A stretch of 36,340 nt of DNA from assembly GCF_000245735.1 (NCBI RefSeq), contig NZ_AHTH01000019.1, positions 1 to 36,340 on the forward strand, given 5' to 3'. Below, one piece after another: positions 20,701 to 27,132 of the stretch. The notes below the pieces were generated by a model. It saw only the letters and a program-made list of their open reading frames with translations, ran no database searches and was not told where the DNA came from. This DNA comes from Alishewanella jeotgali KCTC 22429. GTDB taxonomy: Bacteria > Pseudomonadota > Gammaproteobacteria > Enterobacterales > Alteromonadaceae. Every line of letters begins with the position of its first letter. Position 1 is the first letter of the stretch. Position numbers and translations under genes: made by a program.

Positions 20701-21409
20701 AAAATTCTTTACCGTCTTTAGCGATATTAACCGCCGCATTGCGCTGCAAAGCCGCCGCTTAAGCGAAGCCGTGGCCGACGATCTGGTGCTGGAAGGGATC
20801 AGCAAATCTGAAGTACGGATTTTATCGACCATCGACGAACTGGGTTTCTGGCAGCCGCTGAAGCACTTTGCCAAGCTGTATGATGACTGGGGCGCCTCCG
20901 GGAAAGCCTTACCGTCGGAGCAGTATCTGAATGCGCTGGCAGATGTGGTGGAGCTGCTGCGCGCCGATGAGCAGTACAGTATAGAATCGCTGTTGCGCCT
21001 TGAGCTGCATTTAAGCGAAGGCGGCTCCGAGCTGGTAATTAAAAACGACCGCCAGCTGCTGGAATCCTCCAGCCATGGTATGGCTTATCTGATTCTGTGT
21101 AAGTACCTGCTGGCCTTTACCCGCTTATTGCGCGGTGCAGCTAAGGTCACCATCCACTGGCCGATTGATGAAATCGGTACCCTGGCCTATCACAACGTCG
21201 AGAAACTGTTTAAGGCCTGTAGCAGCAATCAGATCGTGATAGTCGGCGCCTTCCCGAACCCGGAATCCGATGTGTTAATGTTATTCCAGCACCGCTATTT
21301 AATTGAGCCGGACCAGCAGAATAGCAGCCTGCGCCGCCTGAAACGTATTCAACCCAAAATCAGCCGCTTAGCCGAGCGCTTAGCCAGTAAACAGCAGGAG
21401 GCAAACTGA
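17732..21409 (+). CDS. SMC-like ATPase of a Wadjet/MksBEFG-type system (JetC/MksB role)
   Basis: A 1225-aa SMC-architecture ATPase. Walker A is GTNASGKT at residues 30-37; the other half of the head is at the C-terminus, with a signature-like SSSHGM at 1112-1117 and Walker B VTIHWPIDEIGTL, whose D1146 and E1147 should bind magnesium and activate water. Between them are two long glutamine-rich coiled-coil arms (about 240-540 and 610-940) joined by a globular hinge-like segment (about 545-600, HFLRLHYNGWEQKLGKVLDE). I believe this is the DUF3584 family (from memory). In Wadjet complexes such an ATPase extrudes DNA loops to sense small circles. Its stop shares a base with the next start (TGATG). 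A weak AGGA precedes the ATG. No zinc hook is present, arguing against SbcC/Rad50. Confidence 0.85.
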   Translation: MSQLLRIVLIHTHLPGVVELQLDQHTNICGTNASGKTTLQRLVPVFYGEQPNRVVPKTRKKFDEFYLPYTNSYLIYEYRREGGEICQVVLTRKSDGGVDYRFVGAPYQSDFYLQHSSEGAKGMSYSDWAAAMRARPDVQVSPKISATSEYRSIIQNDAAALRGNNADSLKLRRLASSYSLVASGHKLRHIEKLVSAVHAKEGKMDTLKAMLAAIFEEDGVTLPTTKVKNTKAREWIQQMRQSMRLDRLQQDFERLKQLAQQLDASEALLAALLPLLQDDEQQQKQRKADAEAQVHLLRGQLQTAKDVYNAQQLELSSKLAQAEAGLHETSARLDQLQQRYDDYDSKDMPKLQRDTDALPLWRETLQELAEQYQLMVEQHGDLERQLEQRKAKLAEAFNRLSEQHRAKARTLQQQKDQTREQQEHKLATLEQGFQGRLQEAQQQYADQLTQLSSQIAVLQSQLSSPALTEEELEAQRVAELRLEQAQQQAQQQARQLQQLQQQYQKAREAREQADQQLEQGRKALHSAEQQLQQLHRQLSPEQGSLRHFLRLHYNGWEQKLGKVLDERLLDRQDLQPHLSELSDNLYGLTLELTAIDTPDYAQDEAAIRHRIQAAEQQVQQLQSQKQLAEKLLKERFEQAELLRAQVEQAEWQFTQYEQNIEYARDARNRLQAQQRELVTQRQAKVKAELSAQQQQLEKTKQQQQQDLQALKDDHHSQRMELKADWQAELQVFDEQIDELERQLERKRDDNQQQIKELQQAFNEELSAKGIDPRRLTELKQKQDQLRGEIKAVESRQDELTAWQSFMALDWQKLRPQLLEQETGLKQQLRSSKQALEQLKTEYSANSKQLEEQKRSVQEQMQQAEHLVAQLKPVLTKLQDLQLASISPAAANPSADIIERLARANEALEQRNKLESLLKQALAQFEGMLSKDAGPEFLDRLEHEKRKLPDYSTERAKERDQLPILQNLLQILKDAQQQLLEMGENIGGDLKKFFTVFSDINRRIALQSRRLSEAVADDLVLEGISKSEVRILSTIDELGFWQPLKHFAKLYDDWGASGKALPSEQYLNALADVVELLRADEQYSIESLLRLELHLSEGGSELVIKNDRQLLESSSHGMAYLILCKYLLAFTRLLRGAAKVTIHWPIDEIGTLAYHNVEKLFKACSSNQIVIVGAFPNPESDVLMLFQHRYLIEPDQQNSSLRRLKRIQPKISRLAERLASKQQEAN

Positions 21410-22029
21410 TGCTGCAACACGGACCCTTACTGGAACGCCTGCTGGCAGGCGATTTTATCTGCCGCATTACCGATGAAGATGCCTACCGGCATTTAAGTTT
21501 GGAGCAAACCCAGCAGGACATCAATCATTACCTGCGGCCGCTGAACCGCCGGCTGGTCAGTAATGATGACCAGAGCGTGTATTTTCTTGGCTACTACGAG
21601 CTGAGCAAAGAGGCACGCGAGCAGCTGAGTCAGCAATTTGCGCAAACGGTGCAGTCACTGCTGCCGCTGCTGGAATGGTTGCAACTGGTACAGGAAACCC
21701 TGGGCCGGGATAGCGCCCTGACCGCTGGCGACACCATCAAGCTGCAGGAGTTTGTGCTACGTACCGAAGATAACCAGAGCCTGCGCCAACGCCTGAATAC
21801 ACTGGCCAGCGACCGCTTTTTTAATAGCCAGAGCGAGCAACTGGATAGTCAGGTAAAGCTGATTTTCCGTCGCTTAAAAGAACATGGCTATCTGCTGCAG
21901 CCGCATGCTGACCGCCAGTACTATATCGTTACCGGTAAAATTGATTATCTGATTGATGTGATTCGCTTTATCCGCGATGAAGAACATCTGCCGGTGGAAG
22001 ATACCCCGCAGCAGGAGGCATTACTCTGA
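21409..22029 (+). CDS. KITE/MukE-like subunit (JetB/MksE role)
   Basis: A 206-aa protein with winged-helix-like segments: LERLLAGDFICRITDEDAYR and IKLQEFVLRTEDNQSLRQRL, ending RLKEHGYLLQPHADRQYYIV, which resembles the wing of a winged helix, then DYLIDVIRFIRDEEH. Size, composition and position between an SMC ATPase and a kleisin fit the KITE proteins (MukE, MksE, JetB/DUF4194) that dimerise and bind the kleisin. I infer the role from gene context; no catalytic residues are expected. It is translationally coupled on both sides, sharing one base with each neighbour. Confidence 0.7.
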   Translation: MLQHGPLLERLLAGDFICRITDEDAYRHLSLEQTQQDINHYLRPLNRRLVSNDDQSVYFLGYYELSKEAREQLSQQFAQTVQSLLPLLEWLQLVQETLGRDSALTAGDTIKLQEFVLRTEDNQSLRQRLNTLASDRFFNSQSEQLDSQVKLIFRRLKEHGYLLQPHADRQYYIVTGKIDYLIDVIRFIRDEEHLPVEDTPQQEALL

Positions 22030-23276
22030 TGGCGCCGCTGGATCCGCCCCCGGGCATCGCCTCCAACCTGTTTAATACCGGTGCTGAGCGGCTGGCTTTG
22101 CTCGGCAAGTACCACAAGCAACTGATGCAGGGTTATCTGGATGGCTATGTCGATGAAACAGCCTTTAGTGAAGGGGCACTGAAAAAGCTGATTGCCGCCC
22201 GTATTTTGTGGCGGCCAGACGAACAGCAACCGCTGGCACTGCGGCCTTTAGTCAGCGAGCTGATCGCCAGTATGGTCGCCGATGAAAACCGCCGCCAGAT
22301 CAACGCCGACGTGGCCGAAAAACTGGAGCAAATCCGCAACCGGGTGCAGGCTTATCGCGATGCGCAGTACAAAGGCGACTATGCAGTGGCCGAGTTACAG
22401 CTGCAGCGGTTAACTGAGCATGTGCATGACTTAAGCGGCCAGTTTGAAGAGGCAATCGACAGCCTGTGGCACCGGCTCAACAGCGACTTTGGTTTTGTCA
22501 GCAGTCTGGACGATAAAATTCGCGAGAACGAGCGCGCACAAAAACAACTGCGCCGCTTGCTCGATGGCCTGGATCTGCTCGACTTTACCGAACTGATTGA
22601 GCTATCGGAAGGTAATAACCATCTGCGTAAGCTGCTGGTCAGCCAGCTGCAAAGCCAGCTGAGCTCGCATCATAGTAGCTTGCTGGAGGTGCAAAAACGC
22701 CTGGTCGAGCTGCTGGCCAAGTTCCGCCAGCAACAATCGCGATCCTTGCTGATTAGCAATATGGTGGCGTTTTTACGCCAGCATCCAAAATATCAGCCGG
22801 CCGATTATCCCAACCGCAGCGAGCTACCGGACCTGTTTAACCAGGCCAGTGCCATCAGGCCACAGGCCGCTATCGCGCTGGATAAAGCCAGTGAACGGCA
22901 AATACTGGCCGAACTGGTACGCGCCCTGCCACGGCAGGTTGCGGTGGCGCTGTCTGATACGCCAAGCGCCAGCTTTAGTGAGCTGCTGCAGGATGAAGAA
23001 ATCGCAGCCCGCCAGTTGGCACTAAAAACCGATGTCGAAAACTTCTATTTGCGGGTGATCGACCGCGGCGGCAGTTTAAGTGCGCTGGAGTATCTGACAG
23101 AACAACAACTGCCCTGGGACAGCGAGATCTGGCTCTATCAGATCCTGGCCGAGTATCAGGCATTACCGGTGGCAGAAAAGCAGATGTTCCAGCTGCAACG
23201 CGAAGAAAGCCCGGCCAGCGCCGTTAACAGCCTGTACCTGATCCGCGATATCAGTATTGGTTTGCAGGCAGCCTGA
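22029..23276 (+). CDS. Kleisin/MukF-like subunit (JetA/MksF role)
   Basis: A 415-aa, mostly helical protein. An N-terminal winged-helix-like part (about 1-85, ERLALLGKYHKQLMQGYLDG, LKKLIAARILWRPDEQQPLA) precedes long helices (about 85-265, ADVAEKLEQIRNRVQAYRDA, RENERAQKQLRRLLDGLDLL) and a C-terminal region ending in NSLYLIRDISIGLQ. This layout fits a kleisin of the MukF/MksF/JetA type bridging the SMC heads and binding the KITE dimer. The assignment rests on order, size and fold character, not on a specific motif. It starts on the base shared with the previous stop and ends on a base shared with the Toprim gene. Confidence 0.7.
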   Translation: MAPLDPPPGIASNLFNTGAERLALLGKYHKQLMQGYLDGYVDETAFSEGALKKLIAARILWRPDEQQPLALRPLVSELIASMVADENRRQINADVAEKLEQIRNRVQAYRDAQYKGDYAVAELQLQRLTEHVHDLSGQFEEAIDSLWHRLNSDFGFVSSLDDKIRENERAQKQLRRLLDGLDLLDFTELIELSEGNNHLRKLLVSQLQSQLSSHHSSLLEVQKRLVELLAKFRQQQSRSLLISNMVAFLRQHPKYQPADYPNRSELPDLFNQASAIRPQAAIALDKASERQILAELVRALPRQVAVALSDTPSASFSELLQDEEIAARQLALKTDVENFYLRVIDRGGSLSALEYLTEQQLPWDSEIWLYQILAEYQALPVAEKQMFQLQREESPASAVNSLYLIRDISIGLQAA

Positions 23277-24178
23277 TGCATCAGGCTCTGGGGTTACAGG
23301 CGCTAAACTGGCTGTTAAAGCTGGAGCAGCGCCTGCAACGCGACGGCAGTGCAGCCATTAAAGCCGACAGTAAGATCGCTGCCCAGGTAATTGCTTGGTG
23401 TATTGAACAGCAATTATTACCGGCACACAGTGCGCGCTTACCTAGAGTGCAATTTAACCGGGCGCTGTTAGAGCAAATTGCAAAGGCCCAGCAAGCGTTA
23501 GGGCAAGCGTGTTTCCGCCAGCCCCTTAGCAGTCAGGATCGACTGGAGCAAAGCTTACACAGCCAGCAAGAGCTAAAAGGCGCAGGCGCCAGCCCGCGCC
23601 AGCATCGGGTATTAATCAGGCTTAACACCCCGCTTTACGCTCAAGGCTTGCCAGCACTGCAGTTTAGCGATCTCGACTGGCAGCAACTGCCGCTCAGCGC
23701 CTATGACGCCCTACTAGTAGTAGAAAACCTGGATTGCTTCTATCAGCTGCAGCGTTTTACGCTCACTATGCCGTACCAGCAGCCACTGATCATCTATCGA
23801 GGAGATAGGCAATACAGCAGCGGCTGTGCTGCCCTCTGTGATGCCTGGCAGCAAACCGGTAAACCCTGTATCTATTTTGGCGATGCCGATTTAGCGGGGT
23901 TAAGCATCGCCATCAGTTTAGGTTGCAGCAGTATGCTCTTACCCGAGCTAAGCCTGTTCCAACACACTGCCAGCCCGGTAATGCTGGATAACAAGCAGTT
24001 AAAATTCCAACCCGGCCTCGTAACCATGACTATGCATCCGGCTTTTACCCCCTATCAGCAACTCATCTGCCAACAACTAAAAGGCCTGCGCCAGCAACAA
24101 ATGCAGGCGATGCCACTTAAGCCGGTACCGCTGCTAATACCACCCAACACGGACGCGCTTGCCTTACCGAAGTCGTAA
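23276..24178 (+). CDS. Toprim-domain nuclease-like protein (JetD/MksG role)
   Basis: A 300-aa protein with an N-terminal helical/winged-helix part (about 1-100) and a C-terminal Toprim fold: the catalytic glutamate is E150 in LLVVENLDCF, and the DxD pair is D203 and D205 in YFGDADLAGLSIA. This E...DxD pattern is shared with topoisomerase VI A/Spo11 and with JetD/MksG, the subunit that cuts the plasmid held by the SMC complex. It is shorter than the canonical JetD proteins I know (roughly 370-400 aa), the difference being mostly N-terminal. It overlaps the kleisin gene by one base and ends the operon. Nuclease activity is inferred. Confidence 0.8.
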   Translation: MHQALGLQALNWLLKLEQRLQRDGSAAIKADSKIAAQVIAWCIEQQLLPAHSARLPRVQFNRALLEQIAKAQQALGQACFRQPLSSQDRLEQSLHSQQELKGAGASPRQHRVLIRLNTPLYAQGLPALQFSDLDWQQLPLSAYDALLVVENLDCFYQLQRFTLTMPYQQPLIIYRGDRQYSSGCAALCDAWQQTGKPCIYFGDADLAGLSIAISLGCSSMLLPELSLFQHTASPVMLDNKQLKFQPGLVTMTMHPAFTPYQQLICQQLKGLRQQQMQAMPLKPVPLLIPPNTDALALPKS

Positions 24179-24537
24179 CCTGATGCTGCCTCGCACCCCG
24201 ACTCCGGTATGCTTGCGTACCGGAGTCGCAACCTGCGATAGTGGGTGAGAAACCATTGCCCTCATTTTCAATCAATGCTTTAGCAGAGAGGAAAGGCTTT
24301 TTGCCAATAGCAGGTACTGGAACAATAGAAGTATCCTGTCGGTATCTGAGCATAGCCAATGCTTATAGACTGATTAATCCGTATTTGCAGCAAATGCAAA
24401 CACCGGCTGTACCTATAACCTCTTTTCAGTTATAAAAAGTGATGTAGTGTTCTATACATTAAATTTTCAAAGGCGGAAAAGCTCGTATTTCAATACAGTA
24501 CGTGCCGCCAAATAAGCGTTAGCTTTTACGAGGTAAT
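24179..24537. other. Gene-free stretch after the Toprim gene
   Basis: It contains the reversed copy of the REP-like palindrome (24199-24228), a small hairpin TATAAC/GTTATA (about 24414-24436), and just before the next gene a structured segment in which GGCGG pairs with CCGCC around GTATT/AATAC (about 24473-24508), followed by GCGTTAGC at 24513-24520. Short open frames exist on both strands between 24240 and 24360 but show no recognisable protein. Confidence 0.5.
24199..24228 (-). repeat. REP-like palindrome, copy 1 (reversed)
   Basis: Arms CGACTCCGGTA (24199-24209) and TACCGGAGTCG (24218-24228) with an 8-nt loop. Read on the minus strand it carries the same flank as the other copies (CACTATCGCAGGTTG before the stem), so it is copy 1 of the family in opposite orientation, with one base missing from the loop. 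Confidence 0.85.
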
Positions 24538-24930
24538 ATGAAGTATTTCGTATTAATCTTTGCTTCCATTTTCAGTTGCCTAGTTTACGCTGGAAATTGT
24601 GCTGGTGAAATTGAAAAAGCAACGTCAGAAATGACTTTTGAAGAACTCATTGAGCTTGTTGAGAAAGAAGGCGGGAGTTACAACACCGTTACACAGGCAC
24701 TGCAGTCTATTGGAAGCATAGTCGATTTTAGGAGAGGTAATCAGTTCTATCTCTCAAACATCCAGTTCAACCGAATAACCGCATATTTCAATGGTGGTGT
24801 TTTAGAGGGTGAATTTATCGGCACATACTTTAGCGGCACATCAGGACTGGGTTCACCTTTTGGTTTGTTTATCGGTTTCGACAACACAAGTTGTAAGCTA
24901 AGGTCGGTATCGTATGACGTGCCATTGTAA
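24538..24930 (+). CDS. Secreted protein of unknown function
   Basis: A 130-aa protein with a clear signal peptide (MKYFVLIFASIFSCLVYA, likely cleaved after YA). The mature part has two cysteines (GNCAGEIEKA and DNTSCKLRS), which may form a disulfide, and looks beta-rich with many glycines. I do not recognise the family. Base composition is distinctly more AT-rich than the operon upstream, suggesting separate acquisition. The start follows ACGAGGTAAT, a good ribosome site. It lies 25 bases after a GCGTTAGC motif and just before REP-like copy 2. Confidence 0.65.
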   Translation: MKYFVLIFASIFSCLVYAGNCAGEIEKATSEMTFEELIELVEKEGGSYNTVTQALQSIGSIVDFRRGNQFYLSNIQFNRITAYFNGGVLEGEFIGTYFSGTSGLGSPFGLFIGFDNTSCKLRSVSYDVPL

Positions 24931-24944
24931 TATATCGCAGATCG

Positions 24945-24975
24945 CGACTCCGGTACGGCAAGCATACCGGAGTCG
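24945..24975 (+). repeat. REP-like palindrome, copy 2
   Basis: Arms CGACTCCGGTA (24945-24955) and TACCGGAGTCG (24965-24975), 9-nt loop CGGCAAGCA, preceded by TATCGCAGATCG. It sits between the secreted orphan and the convergent DUF2442-HTH gene. Confidence 0.9.
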
Positions 24976-24998
24976 AAATCAGACTTGACCTGCCATTA

Positions 24999-25520
24999 CT
25001 ATATATTTGATTTCTTGTTTGCCGCCGTTCGATCTTTAGCAAGCTCAATGACCGCATGCCCCAATTGTACCAGGGTGCCAAAGTTTGGCGTGGTTTCAGG
25101 CTTTAAGGAACGGTAAGCACTGGTGCGACTTTTTATGCCGGCCTTAGCAATAACCTGTCCATGACCAAACTGCTCTACATAAGCGCGAATAGCGGCTTGC
25201 AGGATATCGGGACGCCCCTCCATCATTGACTCCCAGGAAGCTTGCTTGATTACAGTTTCCATCTCCTGAACGTCAAAACTTAACTCTGTCGGCTTATAAG
25301 AGCCCTGCGTAATATCACGCAATGTCGCAGCTGACAGTTCATTACCACTCCAATTTAAAGCGCCGTCACTGGTCAATGAAAAGCGTTTAAAGTCTTTAAC
25401 TTCGGAGAATGGCAACTTTTTAAAGTATACCGACAAGTCGGCATGCCCCTGGTAACCGTCATTGAAGGTCAGCTCTAATGTGTGGTCTGAAACAAAATCA
25501 ACATCTATGACTTTCAACAT
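24999..25520 (-). CDS. DUF2442 protein with C-terminal HTH-like domain, probable antitoxin
   Basis: A 173-aa protein with two parts. Residues 1-80 form a DUF2442 domain (VIDVDFVSDHTLELTFNDGY, DFKRFSLTSDGALNWSGNEL). Residues about 105-165 (ILQAAIRAYVEQFGHGQVIA, then KAGIKSRTSAYRSL) resemble the helix-turn-helix of HigA-type addiction antidotes. It overlaps the end of the DUF4160 gene by seven bases, so both are read from one transcript. DUF4160-DUF2442 pairs are common and are suspected toxin-antitoxin modules; which partner is toxic is not established. The fused HTH suggests autoregulation. Confidence 0.7.
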   Translation of the reverse strand: MLKVIDVDFVSDHTLELTFNDGYQGHADLSVYFKKLPFSEVKDFKRFSLTSDGALNWSGNELSAATLRDITQGSYKPTELSFDVQEMETVIKQASWESMMEGRPDILQAAIRAYVEQFGHGQVIAKAGIKSRTSAYRSLKPETTPNFGTLVQLGHAVIELAKDRTAANKKSNI

Positions 25521-25783
25521 ATATCACCTAACTTCCCAGGATTTTCACCGTTCACCGCTTTATTCCACATCACCAGCAACTGTTCACGATGTTCGTAAAT
25601 GTGGCTTTCAGCTCGTTTTCGTTGTTTATTGGGTAAATACCCCTCTAAACACTCACCAGTTTCAATTGCAATAATCAGCTCGTACCTGCCGTACTTAACG
25701 TGAACATGAGGCAATTTATGTTGCTTGTTATCAAAAAAGTACAAGCAAAATGACAGGCCTAAAAAGGCATCAATTTCAGGCAT
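25514..25783 (-). CDS. DUF4160 family small protein
   Basis: An 89-aa protein beginning MPEIDAFLGLSFCLYF with the DUF4160 core HKLPHVHVKYGRYE and the second conserved stretch LPNKQRKRAESHIYEHREQL. I set the start at 25783, not an upstream in-frame codon, because AGAGG lies six bases before this ATG and the protein then begins as other family members do. It is the first gene of a two-gene unit with the DUF2442-HTH gene. Function unknown; a toxin role is possible. Confidence 0.75.
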   Translation of the reverse strand: MPEIDAFLGLSFCLYFFDNKQHKLPHVHVKYGRYELIIAIETGECLEGYLPNKQRKRAESHIYEHREQLLVMWNKAVNGENPGKLGDIC

Positions 25784-26236
25784 TGCTACCTCTGGATCCT
25801 CGTACTGTATATACTGTAGCACTGTATCCTAGAAGAGACAAGCGCCATCAATATCTAAACGCATGGCATACCGCAAGACAGGAACCACATCAACTAAAAG
25901 TGCCTACCCCACTATCGCAGATCGCGACTCCGGTACGGCAAGCATACCGGAGTCGGAGTCAGGCTTACCCTGCAATTACTATAAGATTGCTCGCCTCATA
26001 TGAGGTTTTTGCTCATCAGCTCGCAGTTTTGCTAGCGGCTTCCTCCAGACAAAACCTCACGATTTTTGCCCTTGTCATTTGTTAGGGCGTGTTGGTTCAA
26101 CATGGTAAAGGGCGATCTTCCTACAGAGGACTTTCACATCATAAGTTCATGCCCATGCTGAGCGTACAAAACAGGTTCAAATCGTTCGCTTCGCTCACTG
26201 GACGGGCTAAAGCCCGCTCCTTCACCAAACGTTAAA
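25784..26236. other. Stretch between two toxin-antitoxin units with cassette-like signals
   Basis: This gap holds REP-like copy 3 (25925-25955), the 12-mer TTAGGGCGTGTT (26082-26093) that also occurs upstream of the Wadjet-like operon, and an integron attC-like arrangement: GTTCAAC (26095-26101), arms 26104-26114 and 26215-26226 that pair as GGT/ACC, AAGG/CCTT and GCG/CGC with one unpaired base, and GTTAAAT (26231-26237). A further small hairpin GGGCTAAAGCCC (26204-26215) lies inside. No gene is evident. Confidence 0.5.
25925..25955 (+). repeat. REP-like palindrome, copy 3
   Basis: Same 11-bp arms as copy 2 and the same CGGCAAGCA loop, with conserved flanks CCCACTATCGCAGATCG before and GAGTCAGG after. 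Confidence 0.9.
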
Positions 26237-26277
26237 TTGCTATACGAGCCCTTCTTGACTACAATGTATTACAGTGT
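26237..26277 (+). promoter_or_regulatory. Promoter and palindromic operator of the RHH-ParE unit
   Basis: TTGCTA (26237-26242) and TACAAT (26260-26265) are 17 bases apart. ACAATGTATTACAGTGT (26261-26277) is a near-perfect 17-bp palindrome (one mismatched pair plus the centre) over the -10 box and start site, the expected place for autorepression by the ribbon-helix-helix antitoxin. Confidence 0.6.
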
Positions 26278-26299
26278 TTTGGTTGAGAGGGGTATCAGC

Positions 26300-26572
26300 A
26301 TGAGTGTTACCACAGTTCGCTTACAGGCAGAGGTTGAGCATCAGTTGGAAGCTATTGCGAGCAGGCTTCATCGGAGCAAAGGATGGGTGATCAATCAAGC
26401 CTTATCGGAATACATTGATAAGCAGAATTTACAGCAAGAACGTTGGAAACAAACTTTGGCTGCGATGGAGTCAGCTGCTCAAGGAAAAGTGGTTGACGCT
26501 AGTGAAGTACACAACTGGTTAAGCAGTTGGGGTACAGAAAAAGAACAGGATGCACCGAGGTCTGGTAAGTGA
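26300..26572 (+). CDS. Ribbon-helix-helix antitoxin (ParD/RelB/CopG type)
   Basis: A 90-aa protein. The N-terminal ribbon-helix-helix is VTTVRLQAEVEHQLEAIASR then LHRSKGWVINQALSEYI (about residues 3-42): the strand binds DNA as a dimer, and the acidic C-terminal tail (about 55-90) should wrap the toxin. I set ATG 26300 as the start because AGAGGGG lies upstream and the RHH strand then starts at residue 3. Its stop overlaps the toxin start (GTGA). A palindrome over the promoter is the probable operator for it and the toxin complex. Confidence 0.85.
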   Translation: MSVTTVRLQAEVEHQLEAIASRLHRSKGWVINQALSEYIDKQNLQQERWKQTLAAMESAAQGKVVDASEVHNWLSSWGTEKEQDAPRSGK

Positions 26573-26850
26573 AGCTAGTTTATACCAATGATGCAATCGA
26601 AGATTTAAAGCGTTTGCGGGAGTTTATTGCAGTTCATAATCCAACTGCAGCTAGCAAAATAGCGGCAGAATTGATCGCAAAAATGGAGTTGTTGCCAGCA
26701 TTCCCAACGATGGGGACGCCGGTTCAGATGGCTCCAGTCCCAGATATCATCCGTGATATGGTTTTTGGAAAATATGTTGTTCGCTATTCTGTTCACTCCA
26801 GTGCAGTCATTGTCCTTAGAGTATGGCATGAGCTTGAAAATGAGCGATAA
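26569..26850 (+). CDS. RelE/ParE family toxin
   Basis: A 93-aa RelE/ParE-fold protein starting at GTG 26569 within the antitoxin stop. Typical features: MKLVYTNDAIEDLKRLREFI at the N-terminus, the AASKIAAELIAKMELLPAFP helix with the PxMG turn, then IIRDMVFGKYVVRYSVHSSA and IVLRVWHELENER. ParE members inhibit gyrase and RelE members cut mRNA at the ribosome; which applies here cannot be told from sequence alone. The stop codon is only two bases before ATTTAAC (26853), the reverse complement of GTTAAAT at 26231, as expected for the end of an integron cassette. Confidence 0.85.
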   Translation: MKLVYTNDAIEDLKRLREFIAVHNPTAASKIAAELIAKMELLPAFPTMGTPVQMAPVPDIIRDMVFGKYVVRYSVHSSAVIVLRVWHELENER

Positions 26851-26942
26851 CCATTTAACAAGTTATTCACTCAAAGCGACCTATCTCCGCCACAATCTAG
26901 CGTCACAGCAACCAAAAGTGCCAATCCCACTATCGCAGATTG

Positions 26943-26973
26943 CGACTCCGGTACGACAAGCATACCGGAGTCG
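26943..26973 (+). repeat. REP-like palindrome, copy 4
   Basis: The 11-bp arms are identical to the other copies; the loop differs by one base (CGACAAGCA). The upstream flank AACCAAAAGTGCCAATCCCA is shared exactly with copy 5. Confidence 0.9.
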
Positions 26974-27081
26974 GAGTCAGGTGTAATTTGCGGGGGTGGG
27001 TTTAGCGCTCAAAGCAGCCTTTCCTCGCATCAGGACAGTCGCCACAGCAACCAAAAGTGCCAATCCCACTATCGCAGGTTG

Positions 27082-27112
27082 CGACTCCGGTACGGCAAGC
27101 ATACCGGAGTCG
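27082..27112 (+). repeat. REP-like palindrome, copy 5
   Basis: Identical arms and CGGCAAGCA loop, followed by AAGTCAGG. It is 139 bases downstream of copy 4 in the same orientation, and both sit in a near-identical unit of about 80 bases. Confidence 0.9.
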
Positions 27113-27132
27113 AAGTCAGGCTTCAGCTGGTA

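Noticed and set aside
17732..21409. SMC-like ATPase as SbcC/Rad50 or chromosomal MukB
   Set aside because: There is no CxxC zinc hook and no SbcD partner, and the downstream Toprim gene is not part of MukBEF; the full set fits Wadjet/MksBEFG better.
24117..24435. Short frames on both strands after the Toprim gene
   Set aside because: They overlap each other and the REP-like palindrome, and neither shows a recognisable protein.
24513..24520. GCGTTAGC before the secreted orphan as an integron attC end
   Set aside because: GTTAGCT does not fit GTTRRRY, and no matching AGCTAAC appears after the gene, so the cassette signature is absent there.
24199..27112. The repeated palindromes as a CRISPR array
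   Set aside because: Spacing is irregular (about 140 to 1020 bases), genes lie between copies, one copy is reversed, and no cas gene is present.
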